Below, in pieces: positions 6,920-14,725 of a DNA stretch of 36,412 nt. Numbering within the stretch: position 1 is the stretch's first letter; each line of letters starts with the position of its first letter. The DNA lies in assembly GCF_002086275.1 (NCBI RefSeq), contig NZ_MVHT01000069.1, positions 1-36,412 on the forward strand. Direction: 5' to 3'. This stretch comes from Mycobacterium intermedium. GTDB lineage: Bacteria > Actinomycetota > Actinomycetes > Mycobacteriales > Mycobacteriaceae. The notes under the pieces were generated by a model. It made no database searches. It was not told where the DNA came from and saw only the letters and a list, made by a program, of their open reading frames with translations. A program made the translations under genes and the position numbers.

Positions 6920-8254
6920 TCACCGCGTGACCCCAAACACCTCGATCGGTTCGGGCAGACCCTTGAGTTGCCGCGGGCCAAGGGTTTCGAAGGCCAGGCC
7001 GGATCCCGTCGACAAGTCGCGCACGGTGCGGCTGGCGAGCACTTCGCCGGCGCCGGCCAACGCGCCGATGCGGGCGCCGATGTGGACCGCCACGCCGCTC
7101 CACTCGTCGCCCCGGCGCTCGCATTCGCCGGTGTGAATCCCGGCGCGAATGGCGATGCCACGACCGGCCAAGGCCGGCACCATCTCGAGCACGCAGCGCG
7201 CCGCCTTCGTCGGTGCATCGAACAGCGCGAACACGCCGTCGCCGGTGTGCTTGGCACGGATGCCGTCGAAGCGCGACAGCAGGCTGTCCACCACTGCGTC
7301 ATGGCTGTTGAGCTGTTGCCGCCACGCCGAATCGCCGACGGCGGTGAGCTTTTCCGTCGAACTCACGATGTCGGTGAACACCACCGTCTTGAGGACGCGC
7401 TCCTCGGCCGGGGCGCCCGATTCCCCGGTGAAGAAGTCGAGCAACGCGTCCACCAGGACATTGGCAACGTCGAACGGGGTGTGCGGGCCGGGCGGCAAAA
7501 GGTGAAACTGCGCGTTCGGAATGCCGGCCGCCAGTGCGGCCGCGGATTCGACGGGCACCAGGTCATCACCCTCGCGGGCGAGAACCAGCGTGGGAACACG
7601 GACGGCACCGAGCACCGCACGAACGTCGGTTTCCATGAAGGCCTGCCACCACAGCCTCGCCATCGCGGGACTCGACACCGAGCGCTGCAGCTTGCCGAAC
7701 ATCTCCCGCACACCGGGCGCATCGGCCGCCCGACCGTAGAAGAGATCCGCCAATGCTCCTCGTCCCCAATCGTTTTCGATCTCAGCGACGTGCGATTGCA
7801 CCTCTTCGGCGGTGAAGCCCCACGGGAAGTCCGGCGGATCCTGCGAGAACCGTGCGGCGGTGCCGAACAGGGCGAGCAGGCTCACCCGTTCGGGATGTGT
7901 CGCGGCGTAGAGGATGCAGACGGCGCCGCCTTCGCTGGTACCGAAGAGGCCGAATCGCTCGACGCCGACAGCATCCACGATGGCGACGAGATCGTCGAGG
8001 CGGTCATTCAAGGAGAGCAGGTGAGCCGCGGGGTCGGACAGACCGGTCCCGCGCCTGTCCCACACCACCGAGCGGCCCTGCTGTGACATCCGTTCGATGT
8101 TGGGTGCGTAGGGGCTGCCCGGCTCGTCGATCGCGTCGACGTCGCTGACCATCCAGCCCGGCACCCAGATGACCGTTGGCTCTGAATCTCCGAATATCCG
8201 GTACGCGAGGTGTACGTCGCCGTTGCGGGCGTAGCGGACCCGATCGTCCCTCAT
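6920..8254 (-). CDS. Alpha/beta hydrolase fused to a class III nucleotide cyclase
   Basis: This 444-residue two-domain protein starts at ATG 8254. Residues 1-275 form an alpha/beta hydrolase with WDRRGTGLSD, nucleophile elbow GTSEGG (Ser107), acid in EGDDLVP (Asp230/231) and His258 in GPHTP. Residues 285-444 form a class III cyclase homology domain: VVFTDIVSSTEK (metal Asp295), KHTGDG (Lys335, second metal Asp339), and RAGIHTGECERRGDEWSGVAVHIGARI cut at about 370-396. The base-selecting position aligns with Glu384, the transition-state Asn is His391, and Arg395 is kept. Such substitutions occur in other mycobacterial cyclase-domain proteins and make full activity uncertain. The hydrolase domain may sense or bind a small lipid ester and control the cyclase, but that is inference. 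I recall no such gene here in M. tuberculosis. Confidence 0.9.
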   Translation of the reverse strand: MRDDRVRYARNGDVHLAYRIFGDSEPTVIWVPGWMVSDVDAIDEPGSPYAPNIERMSQQGRSVVWDRRGTGLSDPAAHLLSLNDRLDDLVAIVDAVGVERFGLFGTSEGGAVCILYAATHPERVSLLALFGTAARFSQDPPDFPWGFTAEEVQSHVAEIENDWGRGALADLFYGRAADAPGVREMFGKLQRSVSSPAMARLWWQAFMETDVRAVLGAVRVPTLVLAREGDDLVPVESAAALAAGIPNAQFHLLPPGPHTPFDVANVLVDALLDFFTGESGAPAEERVLKTVVFTDIVSSTEKLTAVGDSAWRQQLNSHDAVVDSLLSRFDGIRAKHTGDGVFALFDAPTKAARCVLEMVPALAGRGIAIRAGIHTGECERRGDEWSGVAVHIGARIGALAGAGEVLASRTVRDLSTGSGLAFETLGPRQLKGLPEPIEVFGVTR

Positions 8255-8377
8255 GCAGAAGATGGTGACACGTCGCAGCCCATTGACAAGTGTTCGACGG
8301 CGTCGACGGGGCCGGAAGCACCCCGGCCGCCCCAGGCACCCCCAGCCACCATTGCTTAACCAACCTATGTAACGTCA

Positions 8378-9241
8378 GTGCGCGTGAGCAGTCCCCAGAC
8401 CGTCGAGTTCTTCGGCAAAAATGGGATCAGGCTGGTCGCCGACGAGTGGAACCGCAACGCGGAGACGGCGGCGGATCGCCCGACGATTCTGATGCTGCAC
8501 GGTGGCGGCCAGAACCGGTACTCGTGGAAGAAGACCGGCCAGATCCTGGCCGACGACGGCTTCCACGTCATCGCCCTGGATTCCCGCGGACACGGTGACA
8601 GCGACCGCGCACCGGACGCCGACTACGCCGTGGAAACCCTGGCCGCCGACGTCATGCACGTCATCGACGCCGTCGGCCGGCCGGTGGCACTCATCGGGGC
8701 CAGCATGGGCGGGTTGACCGGCATCCTGGTGGCACACCGCGCCGGCCCCGAAAGAGTGACCCAGTTGGTCCTCGTCGACGTCGTTCCGCGGTTCGAGAAG
8801 ACCGGTAGTGCCCGCATCCGCGAATTCATGCTGACCAACATCGACGGATTCGAGTCACTCGAGGAGGCTGCCGACGCCGTCGCCGCCTACCTGCCGTACC
8901 GACCCCGGCCACGCAGCCCGGAAGGGCTGAAGAAGAACCTCCGCCTGCGCGACGGACGGTGGTACTGGCATTGGGATCCGGCGTTCATGACCAAGCCCGG
9001 CGACGATCCGGAACTGCGCACCGAAGGTTTCGAGGCGGCCGCCAAGGCGCTGGAGATCCCTGTGCTGCTGATCCGCGGCAAGCTGTCCGACGTAGTCAGC
9101 ATGGAAGGCGTCCGGCATTTTTTGGAGACCGTGCCCGGCGCGGAGTTCGTCGAACTGTCCAACGCCGGCCACACCGCCGCCGGCGACGACAACGACGCGT
9201 TCAGCGAAGTCGTGGTCGCGTTCGTCGAGCGTCAGCCATAG
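8378..9241 (+). CDS. bpoB: BpoB-like alpha/beta hydrolase (Rv1123c type)
   Basis: The protein is 287 residues from GTG 8378; GTG 8384 is equally possible, as neither has a clear ribosome binding site. It is an alpha/beta hydrolase with HGGGQNRYSW (His41), DSRGHGDSD, nucleophile elbow GASMGG (Ser109), an acidic stretch RGKLSDVVS and His265 in NAGHTAAGDDN. M. tuberculosis bpoB is annotated as a non-haem peroxidase, a label given to many Ser hydrolases of this fold. Esterase or hydrolase activity is at least as likely. It is divergent from the hydrolase-cyclase gene across 123 nt, and a TATGTA sits 6 nt before GTG 8378. Its 3' end overlaps the next, convergent gene by 10 nt. Confidence 0.88.
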   Translation: MRVSSPQTVEFFGKNGIRLVADEWNRNAETAADRPTILMLHGGGQNRYSWKKTGQILADDGFHVIALDSRGHGDSDRAPDADYAVETLAADVMHVIDAVGRPVALIGASMGGLTGILVAHRAGPERVTQLVLVDVVPRFEKTGSARIREFMLTNIDGFESLEEAADAVAAYLPYRPRPRSPEGLKKNLRLRDGRWYWHWDPAFMTKPGDDPELRTEGFEAAAKALEIPVLLIRGKLSDVVSMEGVRHFLETVPGAEFVELSNAGHTAAGDDNDAFSEVVVAFVERQP

Positions 9242-9696
9242 GCCTGTTCCGCGAAGCTGAGCCCGCCTCGTTGGCCGGTGGAAAGCCGTTGTGCGGAACT
9301 GAGAATGGGCGCGCTGCGCAGGTACTGGGTGAACCCGGTGGCGTGCAGCGTGAGCCTGAACTCATGACCGGCCAGAGTCCACTCGAACGCACCGGCCGCG
9401 TCGGGTCCGCTGCGTTCGAGCGCGTCCAGCGATAGCTCAAAACTGAAGCCCCGCAGGTCAATATCGCCGGACACATCCCAAGCCTGGCCGAACACCAGCG
9501 TGGCGGGGCTGACCCGGAAGCTGAAACCGGTCTCAGGCGGCGTCGGACTGATCCATTCGACGATGTAGTCGATGTCCAGCAGCAGCCGGCCCGGGTACGG
9601 TAGTGCCGGCTCGAAAGCGACCGCGTGCACGGCACAGTCGTGCCAGTTCATCCGGTCGAAGTCCGCGTCGGTCCAGATCGCTTGTCCGCCAGGCAC
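9232..9696 (-). CDS. Conserved hypothetical protein
   Basis: This is a 154-residue protein from ATG 9696. It opens with WTDADFDRMNWHDCAVHAVAFEP, followed by LLLDIDYIVEWI, FRVSPATLVFGQAWDVSGDIDL and FELSLDALERS. The alternation of short beta-like segments and the conserved-looking WHDCxVHxxAFEP opening suggest a genuine small beta-rich protein. I do not recognise a named family or a catalytic motif. There is no signal peptide or membrane segment. It follows gnd by only 2 nt on the same strand (gnd ends at 9699), so it is probably the last gene of the zwf-gnd operon, and it converges with the BpoB-like gene with a 10-nt overlap. Confidence 0.75.
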   Translation of the reverse strand: MPGGQAIWTDADFDRMNWHDCAVHAVAFEPALPYPGRLLLDIDYIVEWISPTPPETGFSFRVSPATLVFGQAWDVSGDIDLRGFSFELSLDALERSGPDAAGAFEWTLAGHEFRLTLHATGFTQYLRSAPILSSAQRLSTGQRGGLSFAEQAYG

Positions 9697-9698
9697 GG

Positions 9699-10721
9699 TC
9701 AGCCCGATGGCTTCTCCGCGTGCCCGCCGAACTGCTTACGCATCGCCGACAGCGCCTTGTTGGCGAAGTCGTCGAGGTCGCGCGAGGCGAAGCGGGACTG
9801 CAGTGCCGTCGTCAGCACCGGAGCCGGCACCCCCTCGTCGATGGCGGCGATGGACGTCCACCGCCCCTCCCCCGAGTCGGAGACCCGTCCGGAGAATTCC
9901 TTCAGGTCAGGCGATTCCAGCAACGCGATCGCGGTCAGGTCGAGCAGCCAGGACCCGATGACGCTGCCCCGGCGCCACACCTCGGCGATGGCGGGAATGT
10001 CGAAATCGTATTGGTAGAACTCGGGATTCGACATCGGCGCGGTTTCCGCGTCGCTTTCGATGACGCGGGTTCCGACGTCGGCGTTGCGTAGGATGTTCAG
10101 CCCCTCGGCGAGCGAGGCCATCATCCCGTACTCGATCCCGTTGTGCACCATCTTGACGAAATGCCCTGCTCCGGAAGACCCGCAGTACAGGTAGCCCTTC
10201 TCCGGCTGCCCCACTTCGCCGTCCCGGCCCTTGGTGCGGGGTGCCGCGTCCACTCCGGGCGCGACGGTGGCGAAGATGGGCTCGGCGTAGTCGAATGCCT
10301 CCGGGTCTCCGCCGATCATCAAACAGTAGCCACGCTCGCGCCCCCACACGCCGCCGCTGGTTCCGCAGTCCAGCAGACGAATTCCCTTCGCAGACAATGT
10401 CTTCGCATGCTTGATGTCGTCACGGTAGTAAGAGTTGCCGCCGTCGATCACGATGTCGCCCGCATCGAGCGTCTCGGCCAACTGCTCGATCACCCCGGTG
10501 GTGATGTTGCCGGCAGGGACCATCACCCAAACCACACGCGGGGCCTTGAGCTTCTCGGCCAGTTCAGCCAATGTCGATGCGCCGTTCGTCCTTTCCTCGC
10601 CGGCCAGCGCTTCGACCGCGTCGGGGTTGTGGTCGTACACCACGCATTCGTGTCCACCGGCGGCAACTCGTCGCACGATATTGGCGCCCATCCGACCCAG
10701 ACCGATCATCCCCAGCTGCAT
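9699..10721 (-). CDS. gnd2: 6-phosphogluconate dehydrogenase, decarboxylating (short form)
   Basis: This 340-residue enzyme starts at ATG 10721, the length recalled for M. tuberculosis Gnd2 (Rv1122). It oxidises and decarboxylates 6-phosphogluconate to ribulose 5-phosphate, the third step of the oxidative pentose phosphate pathway. The N-terminal Rossmann motif is GMIGLGRMGANI (GxGxxG at 7-12), followed by IDGGNSYYRDD and the family signature GHFVKMVHNGIEYG with its catalytic Lys and Asn. The short length places it with the 300-340-residue class rather than the roughly 470-residue class. The zwf gene ends 14 nt upstream on the same strand, so the two are co-transcribed. A longer frame reaching 10781 runs into zwf and is not used as the start. 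Confidence 0.96.
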   Translation of the reverse strand: MQLGMIGLGRMGANIVRRVAAGGHECVVYDHNPDAVEALAGEERTNGASTLAELAEKLKAPRVVWVMVPAGNITTGVIEQLAETLDAGDIVIDGGNSYYRDDIKHAKTLSAKGIRLLDCGTSGGVWGRERGYCLMIGGDPEAFDYAEPIFATVAPGVDAAPRTKGRDGEVGQPEKGYLYCGSSGAGHFVKMVHNGIEYGMMASLAEGLNILRNADVGTRVIESDAETAPMSNPEFYQYDFDIPAIAEVWRRGSVIGSWLLDLTAIALLESPDLKEFSGRVSDSGEGRWTSIAAIDEGVPAPVLTTALQSRFASRDLDDFANKALSAMRKQFGGHAEKPSG

Positions 10722-10735
10722 CTTCGTCCGTCTCC

Positions 10736-12142
10736 TTAGTGTTCTGCGTCCGTATTTCGCGGCATCCACGGTTGATGCCAACCGCAGTCACTAGGCAACA
10801 ACGCCTGTGCAGCCTCGGGACCCCACGTCCCACGGTCGTAGTACTGGATTTCGCAGGGATTGTCCAGCAAGGGCTGGAGAATGCGCCAGGTCTCTTCCAC
10901 GCTGTCTTCGCGCGCGAAATGTTGGTGATCGCCCGTCAGCCCAGCGTGGAAGAGGTGTTCGTACGGCTTGACCGGCTCGCCCAGGTCCTCGACAAACGAC
11001 GAGTCGAGGTGGACGTCCGTCCACGTCTCGCCATGGGCCGACAGCTGCAGGCGCAGACCCGGATCGGGATCGATGCGCAACACGATCTGGTTGGGCTCGG
11101 CCGGTCGGCGTTCGGGCAGGAACGCCAGCGCGGGGACGCGACGCAGAAAGAGCCGCACCTCGGTGACCTTCTCCGGCAGGCCCTTGCCGGCCCGCAGAAA
11201 AATCGGCACCCCGGCCCAGCGCCAGTTGTCGATCTCTGTGCGCAGCGCGACGTAAGTCTCGGTCGTCGAATCCTCGGCCACTTCGGGGATGTCGGTGTAG
11301 CCACGATACTGACCGCGGACGCACTGCCCCGGGTCCAGCGCAGGCATGGCCCGAAAGACTTCAGCCTTCTTGTCGTTGAGGTCGTTGGCCGTAGGGCCGA
11401 CCGGCGGATCCATGGCCACCAGGGCCAACACCTGCAGCAGATGGTTTTGCACGACATCGCGCAGCGCACCCACCGCGTCGTAAAACTTCCCGCGCTCCTC
11501 CACGCCGATGTCCTCGGCCATGGTGATGTGGATGGCGGCAATGCTGTCGCGGTCCCACAGCTTGGCCAGCGACCGATTCGCAAACCGCAGGAACTCCAGC
11601 TCGATCACGGGCTGTTTGCCCAGGTAGTGGTCCACCAGCAGGATCTGGTCTTCGTCAAGTACCGCGCGCAACCGGGACTTGAGTTCGCGTGCCGATTCCA
11701 GGTCATGACCGAACGGCTTTTCCACGGCGACGCGCGCCCCGTCCAGCAGTCCTTCCTCGGCGAGGTTCTCCACGATGGGCGCAAACAGGGCGGGCGGCAT
11801 TTCCAGGTAGTACAGCGGGTGACGGAATGAGTCGATTCGCTCAGCCAACGACCGGTAGAGCTCGCCGTCGGTGACGTCGCCGTGCAGGTAGTCGAACCGT
11901 TCCGCCAGACGTTCGAAGACTTTGTCGTCGATGTCTTCGCCGGCGTCGTCGAGTGCCTTGCGCGCCCGTTCGACCAGCTTCTCCAGCGACAGCTCGTCAC
12001 TGGCCACGCCCAGTATCGGGCAATCCAGCAGTTCGCGACGTTCGAGTCGGTACAGGGCACGAAAGGTCATCTTGTGGGCCAGATCGCCGGTAATGCCAAA
12101 GATCACCAGCAGGTCTGCGGGCGCATTTTCGTCGTCGGCCAC
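10736..12142 (-). CDS. zwf1: Glucose-6-phosphate 1-dehydrogenase
   Basis: This 468-residue enzyme starts at ATG 12142. It catalyses glucose 6-phosphate to 6-phosphogluconolactone with reduction of NAD(P)+. The nucleotide-binding segment is IFGITGDLAHK (14-24), followed by VAVEKPFG (138-145) and the active-site signature DHYLGK (171-176). The remainder matches the family through GVPIFLRAGKGL to the C-terminal TWGPEAA. The length is close to that recalled for M. tuberculosis Zwf1 (Rv1121). It is the first gene of a zwf1-gnd2 operon, probably continuing into the small gene at 9232. It diverges from the cyclase gene at 12231 across about 90 nt that must hold both promoters. Confidence 0.97.
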   Translation of the reverse strand: MADDENAPADLLVIFGITGDLAHKMTFRALYRLERRELLDCPILGVASDELSLEKLVERARKALDDAGEDIDDKVFERLAERFDYLHGDVTDGELYRSLAERIDSFRHPLYYLEMPPALFAPIVENLAEEGLLDGARVAVEKPFGHDLESARELKSRLRAVLDEDQILLVDHYLGKQPVIELEFLRFANRSLAKLWDRDSIAAIHITMAEDIGVEERGKFYDAVGALRDVVQNHLLQVLALVAMDPPVGPTANDLNDKKAEVFRAMPALDPGQCVRGQYRGYTDIPEVAEDSTTETYVALRTEIDNWRWAGVPIFLRAGKGLPEKVTEVRLFLRRVPALAFLPERRPAEPNQIVLRIDPDPGLRLQLSAHGETWTDVHLDSSFVEDLGEPVKPYEHLFHAGLTGDHQHFAREDSVEETWRILQPLLDNPCEIQYYDRGTWGPEAAQALLPSDCGWHQPWMPRNTDAEH

Positions 12143-12230
12143 CGCTCAACCTCCCCAAGTCACCTACTTGGTCCACTACCCGATACGTCCGCACTCAACA
12201 CGCATGACGGGCTTTGGCAGGATGAGGTCC

Positions 12231-13055
12231 ATGGGGGATCCGTGGCATCTCGCGGTTTACCTTCTGACCGGTGTCGCCGTGCTCGAAGCCGGCGGACTCG
12301 CCGCTCTGTGGGTGCTGTTGGCGCGCAGCCGTCGCGAACTCGAGGAAATGCGGCAGCGCGCCGACCCTTACAACAAGTTCCTGTCGAGCAGTCGCGAGGC
12401 CGTGAAGACCGTGTGGGAAACCGCGAATCGGGTGCGCAAGGAAGGCTTCGGCGCGGCCGTCCGCGGCTCCATCGAAGACCTTGCCGATTGGGCGGAAGTG
12501 GAGCGACCCGACCTGGCCAGGGTCACTCCGGACGGCCGCGTCGTGATCCTGTTCTCCGACATCGAGGAGTCCACCGCGCTCAACGAGCGGATCGGCGACC
12601 GTGCCTGGGTGAAGCTGATCGGCGCGCACGACAAGGTGGTGCGGAAGCTGGTGCAGGAGCGGTCCGGACATGTGGTCAAGAGTCAGGGTGACGGTTTCAT
12701 GATCGCGTTTGCCCGTGCCGAGCAGGCCGTGCGCTGCGGAATGGATATCCAGGAGGCCGTGACGCGGGACGGACACCGCAAGCGGCACAACGAATTTCGA
12801 GTACGAATCGGCATCCACCTGGGCCGCTCGGTGCGCCGCGGCGACGACCTCTTCGGGCGCAACGTGGCGATGGCCGCCCGGGTCGCCGCGCAAGCCGAGG
12901 GAGGCGAGATCCTGGTCAGCGAACCAGTGCGGGACGCCATCGCCGGCTGCGAGGGCATTGAGCTCGACGACGGCCGCGAGGTCGCGCTTAAAGGGTTCTC
13001 CGGCGACTACCGGTTGTTCTCGGTGGCAGCTTCACCGGAATCCGAAACCGACTAA
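12231..13055 (+). CDS. Membrane-tethered class III nucleotide cyclase (Rv1120c type)
   Basis: The protein is 274 residues from ATG 12231, with GAGG 5 nt upstream; ATG 12222 and ATG 12204 are in-frame alternatives. One N-terminal membrane helix (AVYLLTGVAVLEAGGLAALW) is followed by a charged helix (RSRRELEEMRQRAD) and a cyclase homology domain from about residue 103. Metal Asp110 is in LFSDIEEST, Lys150 and metal Asp154 are in KSQGDG, Asp206 is the base-selecting residue in DDLFG, and Arg217 is in AMAAR. The transition-state Asn position is Ala213. From memory, this locus is a degraded pseudogene in M. tuberculosis (Rv1120c), whereas M. avium keeps an intact enzyme (Ma1120). The present copy looks intact. 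The product would dimerise at the membrane to make cAMP, if the Asn substitution is tolerated. Confidence 0.88.
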   Translation: MGDPWHLAVYLLTGVAVLEAGGLAALWVLLARSRRELEEMRQRADPYNKFLSSSREAVKTVWETANRVRKEGFGAAVRGSIEDLADWAEVERPDLARVTPDGRVVILFSDIEESTALNERIGDRAWVKLIGAHDKVVRKLVQERSGHVVKSQGDGFMIAFARAEQAVRCGMDIQEAVTRDGHRKRHNEFRVRIGIHLGRSVRRGDDLFGRNVAMAARVAAQAEGGEILVSEPVRDAIAGCEGIELDDGREVALKGFSGDYRLFSVAASPESETD

Positions 13056-13216
13056 GGCTCTTGCCCGTTGGTCTCAGCCAGCCGCTGGTGCAACCGCTCG
13101 CGGATCTCATCGGGGGTATAGGCACGTCGCTTGCGCTGATCGCGTGCTACCACCGCGCCACCGGCGACCACGCCGGCGACACCGGCCAGACCGATCCACT
13201 TCCAAACGCCACGCAT
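13052..13216 (-). CDS. Small single-pass membrane protein
   Basis: This is a 54-residue gene from ATG 13216 to TAG 13052-13054, overlapping the cyclase stop by 3 nt on the opposite strand. Reading: MRGVWKWIGLAGVAGVVAGG, a short membrane helix, then VARDQRKRRAYTPDEIRERL and a short polar tail ending TNGQEP. A helix followed by a basic patch and an amphipathic helix suggests an inner-membrane protein with its C-terminus in the cytoplasm. Good coding character and the compact fit between two genes support it. Function is unknown. Confidence 0.7.
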   Translation of the reverse strand: MRGVWKWIGLAGVAGVVAGGAVVARDQRKRRAYTPDEIRERLHQRLAETNGQEP

Positions 13217-13264
13217 CCGCACAGGCTATCTCGCCTCCTATCTCGCCCAGCGCACTTTCTGTCC

Positions 13265-13276
13265 TATTGTGCTGAC
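13265..13276 (+). promoter_or_regulatory. Leaderless-type -10 element for the YiiX-like gene
   Basis: TATTGT (13265-13270) matches the mycobacterial -10 pattern TANNNT and lies exactly 6 nt before GTG 13277. This is the spacing expected if transcription begins on the first base of the start codon. It supports the GTG 13277 start, which has no ribosome binding site. Confidence 0.5.
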
Positions 13277-13993
13277 GTGGAGTCGAGCCAGCTGACCCTG
13301 GACCAAGCGCTGAACGTAACCCGCACCGGTGACCTCTGGTTGTTTCGGGGACGTTCCGGTCCCGACCGCGCCATACAGGCCTTGACGAACGCCCCGGTGA
13401 ACCACGTCGGCATGACCGTGGCAATCGATGACCTGCCCCCGCTGATCTGGCATGCCGAGTTGGGCGACAAGCTGACCGACGTGTGGACGGGCACCAACCA
13501 CCGCGGCGTACAGCTCAACGATGCTCGCGAGGTGGTGCTGCAATGGACCGGCCGCTATCAGCAGCGATGCTGGCTCCGTCAGCTGACGCCCTACGCAAGC
13601 CGTGAACAGGAGAATGCGCTGCTGCGGGTGATCGCTCGGATGGATGGCACGCCATTTCCCACCACCGCCCGGTTGACCGGTCGCTGGTTTCGCGGGCGAC
13701 TGCCGACCGCCTATGACTGGATACGCGGAATCCCCCTGGTGGACAAGAAGGTTCGCGAACAGACGCAACGGCGCAAGGAGCAACACCGCAAAATGGGCCT
13801 GGAGACGGCGTATTGCGCCGAGACGGTCGCCATCACCTACGAGGAGATGGGGCTGATCGTCACCGACAAAGACGCCAATTGGTTTGATCCAGGCAGGTTT
13901 TGGAGCGGTGACACACTACCGCTGGCACCCGGCTATCAACTGAGCCAGGAAATCACGGTCTTGGTGGACTCGGCCGGTACCCGGCACGAGTGA
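13277..13993 (+). CDS. YiiX/YaeF-like permuted papain-fold cysteine hydrolase (Rv1118c region)
   Basis: The protein is 238 residues from GTG 13277. GDLWLFRGRSG near the start, NHVGMTV with His43, and YCAETV with Cys180 and Glu182 near the end give the circularly permuted NlpC/P60 order seen in the YiiX/YaeF group (His first, Cys last). In those proteins the pair forms a thiol hydrolase acting on lipid or peptide bonds. The middle (WIRGIPLVDKKVREQTQRRKEQHRKMG) is basic. There is no signal peptide, so it is probably cytoplasmic or peripheral. The assignment rests on motif order, not on a search. The position matches the Rv1118c region of M. tuberculosis. An in-frame extension to 13061 runs through the convergent small gene and is rejected. 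Confidence 0.75.
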   Translation: MESSQLTLDQALNVTRTGDLWLFRGRSGPDRAIQALTNAPVNHVGMTVAIDDLPPLIWHAELGDKLTDVWTGTNHRGVQLNDAREVVLQWTGRYQQRCWLRQLTPYASREQENALLRVIARMDGTPFPTTARLTGRWFRGRLPTAYDWIRGIPLVDKKVREQTQRRKEQHRKMGLETAYCAETVAITYEEMGLIVTDKDANWFDPGRFWSGDTLPLAPGYQLSQEITVLVDSAGTRHE

Positions 13994-13995
13994 GC

Positions 13996-14508
13996 TCAGT
14001 CGAACTCCAAGCGCGTGCTCACCGGTGTGGCATTGCGGGTCAAATCCAGCACCGGGCAGTGCGCGTCGACCGCTTCCTGTAGTTCGCGGTAGCGCTCGGG
14101 CGTCTCGGGCCCGGTCACCTTCACCACCACACGCACCTCCTGGAACCCGGCCCGGACGGCGTCGTCGAAGCCGAAGAAGCCGCGCACGTCGAGATCACCC
14201 TCGGCGCGTGCGGTGATGTCATCAACGGCGATCCCGAGGCGTTCCGCCCAGAACCGGTAGGTCACCACCTGGCAGGACAGCAACGAGGCCAGGTAGTACT
14301 CGACCGGGTTCGGAGCCTTGGCTTCGCCACCGAGTGCCGGCGGCTCGTCGACCTCGATCTGAAACGGGCCAAGGGTTGCGGTGCTGGCGACTGCGTCGTG
14401 CGCCGCGGCCGAGGCTTGGAAGACGACTTTGCCGTTGGCTTGGTCGGCTTCGATCGCGTCGCGGGTGGCGGCGATGATGCCGGCCAGCTGGGTAGTCGAA
14501 GTGGTCAC
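13996..14508 (-). CDS. OsmC/Ohr family peroxiredoxin
   Basis: This 170-residue protein starts at ATG 14508. OsmC-type proteins reduce organic hydroperoxides with two cysteines. Here Cys79 lies in ASLLSCQVVTYRFWAE and Cys151 in DAHCPVLDLTRN, the two family positions, with PNPVEYYLASLL leading into the first. The first 45 residues form the usual beta/dimer segment. The gene converges with the YiiX-like gene, whose stop is 2 nt away. Its upstream region has an unusual dyad with a CRP-like palindrome at its centre, which may be its regulatory region. An extra helix at the N-terminus relative to short Ohr proteins places it with the OsmC rather than the Ohr branch. Confidence 0.92.
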   Translation of the reverse strand: MTTSTTQLAGIIAATRDAIEADQANGKVVFQASAAAHDAVASTATLGPFQIEVDEPPALGGEAKAPNPVEYYLASLLSCQVVTYRFWAERLGIAVDDITARAEGDLDVRGFFGFDDAVRAGFQEVRVVVKVTGPETPERYRELQEAVDAHCPVLDLTRNATPVSTRLEFD

Positions 14509-14600
14509 CCGGCCATGCTATTAATCGCCGGTTCGTTGTCGACCCTCACGCTCACCGTGAATCGAAGCCGACCGGCCAATAACTCCGCCGGAATTGCAGC

Positions 14601-14648
14601 CACGCCCCGCGCGCATTGTGATTCAGACCACAAATGCGGCGGGGCGTG
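14601..14648. promoter_or_regulatory. Large dyad with a CRP-like palindrome upstream of osmC
   Basis: Arms 14601-14617 and 14633-14648 (cacgccccgc...catt against aatg...gcggggcgtg) pair almost fully. The loop region 14617-14632 reads TGTGA-TTCAGA-CCACA, one base from the CRP/FNR consensus TGTGA-N6-TCACA. It sits about 110 nt upstream of the osmC start. It could be an operator, a terminator for the NlpC gene, or a dispersed repeat. Confidence 0.45.
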
Positions 14649-14673
14649 ACGGCAATATCAGTCGCTACTAAAT

Positions 14674-14707
14674 GTGATTCAGATCCCAAAGTCGGATACT
14701 GAATCAC
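14674..14707. repeat. Second palindrome sharing the GTGATTCAG core
   Basis: GTGATTCAG (14674-14682) and CTGAATCAC (14699-14707) are perfect 9-bp inverted repeats with a 16-nt loop. The same GTGATTCAG occurs at 14618 inside the neighbouring dyad. The element lies 19 nt beyond the NlpC gene stop, so it may act as its terminator, although there is no T-tract. Confidence 0.45.
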
Positions 14708-14725
14708 GCATATCGATGGGTCCAG

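Noticed and set aside
6854..8086. 410-residue plus-strand open frame
   Set aside because: It is the antisense shadow of the hydrolase-cyclase gene. High GC keeps the frame open.
10571..11830. 419-residue plus-strand open frame
   Set aside because: It is antisense to zwf1 and gnd2, whose motifs are complete.
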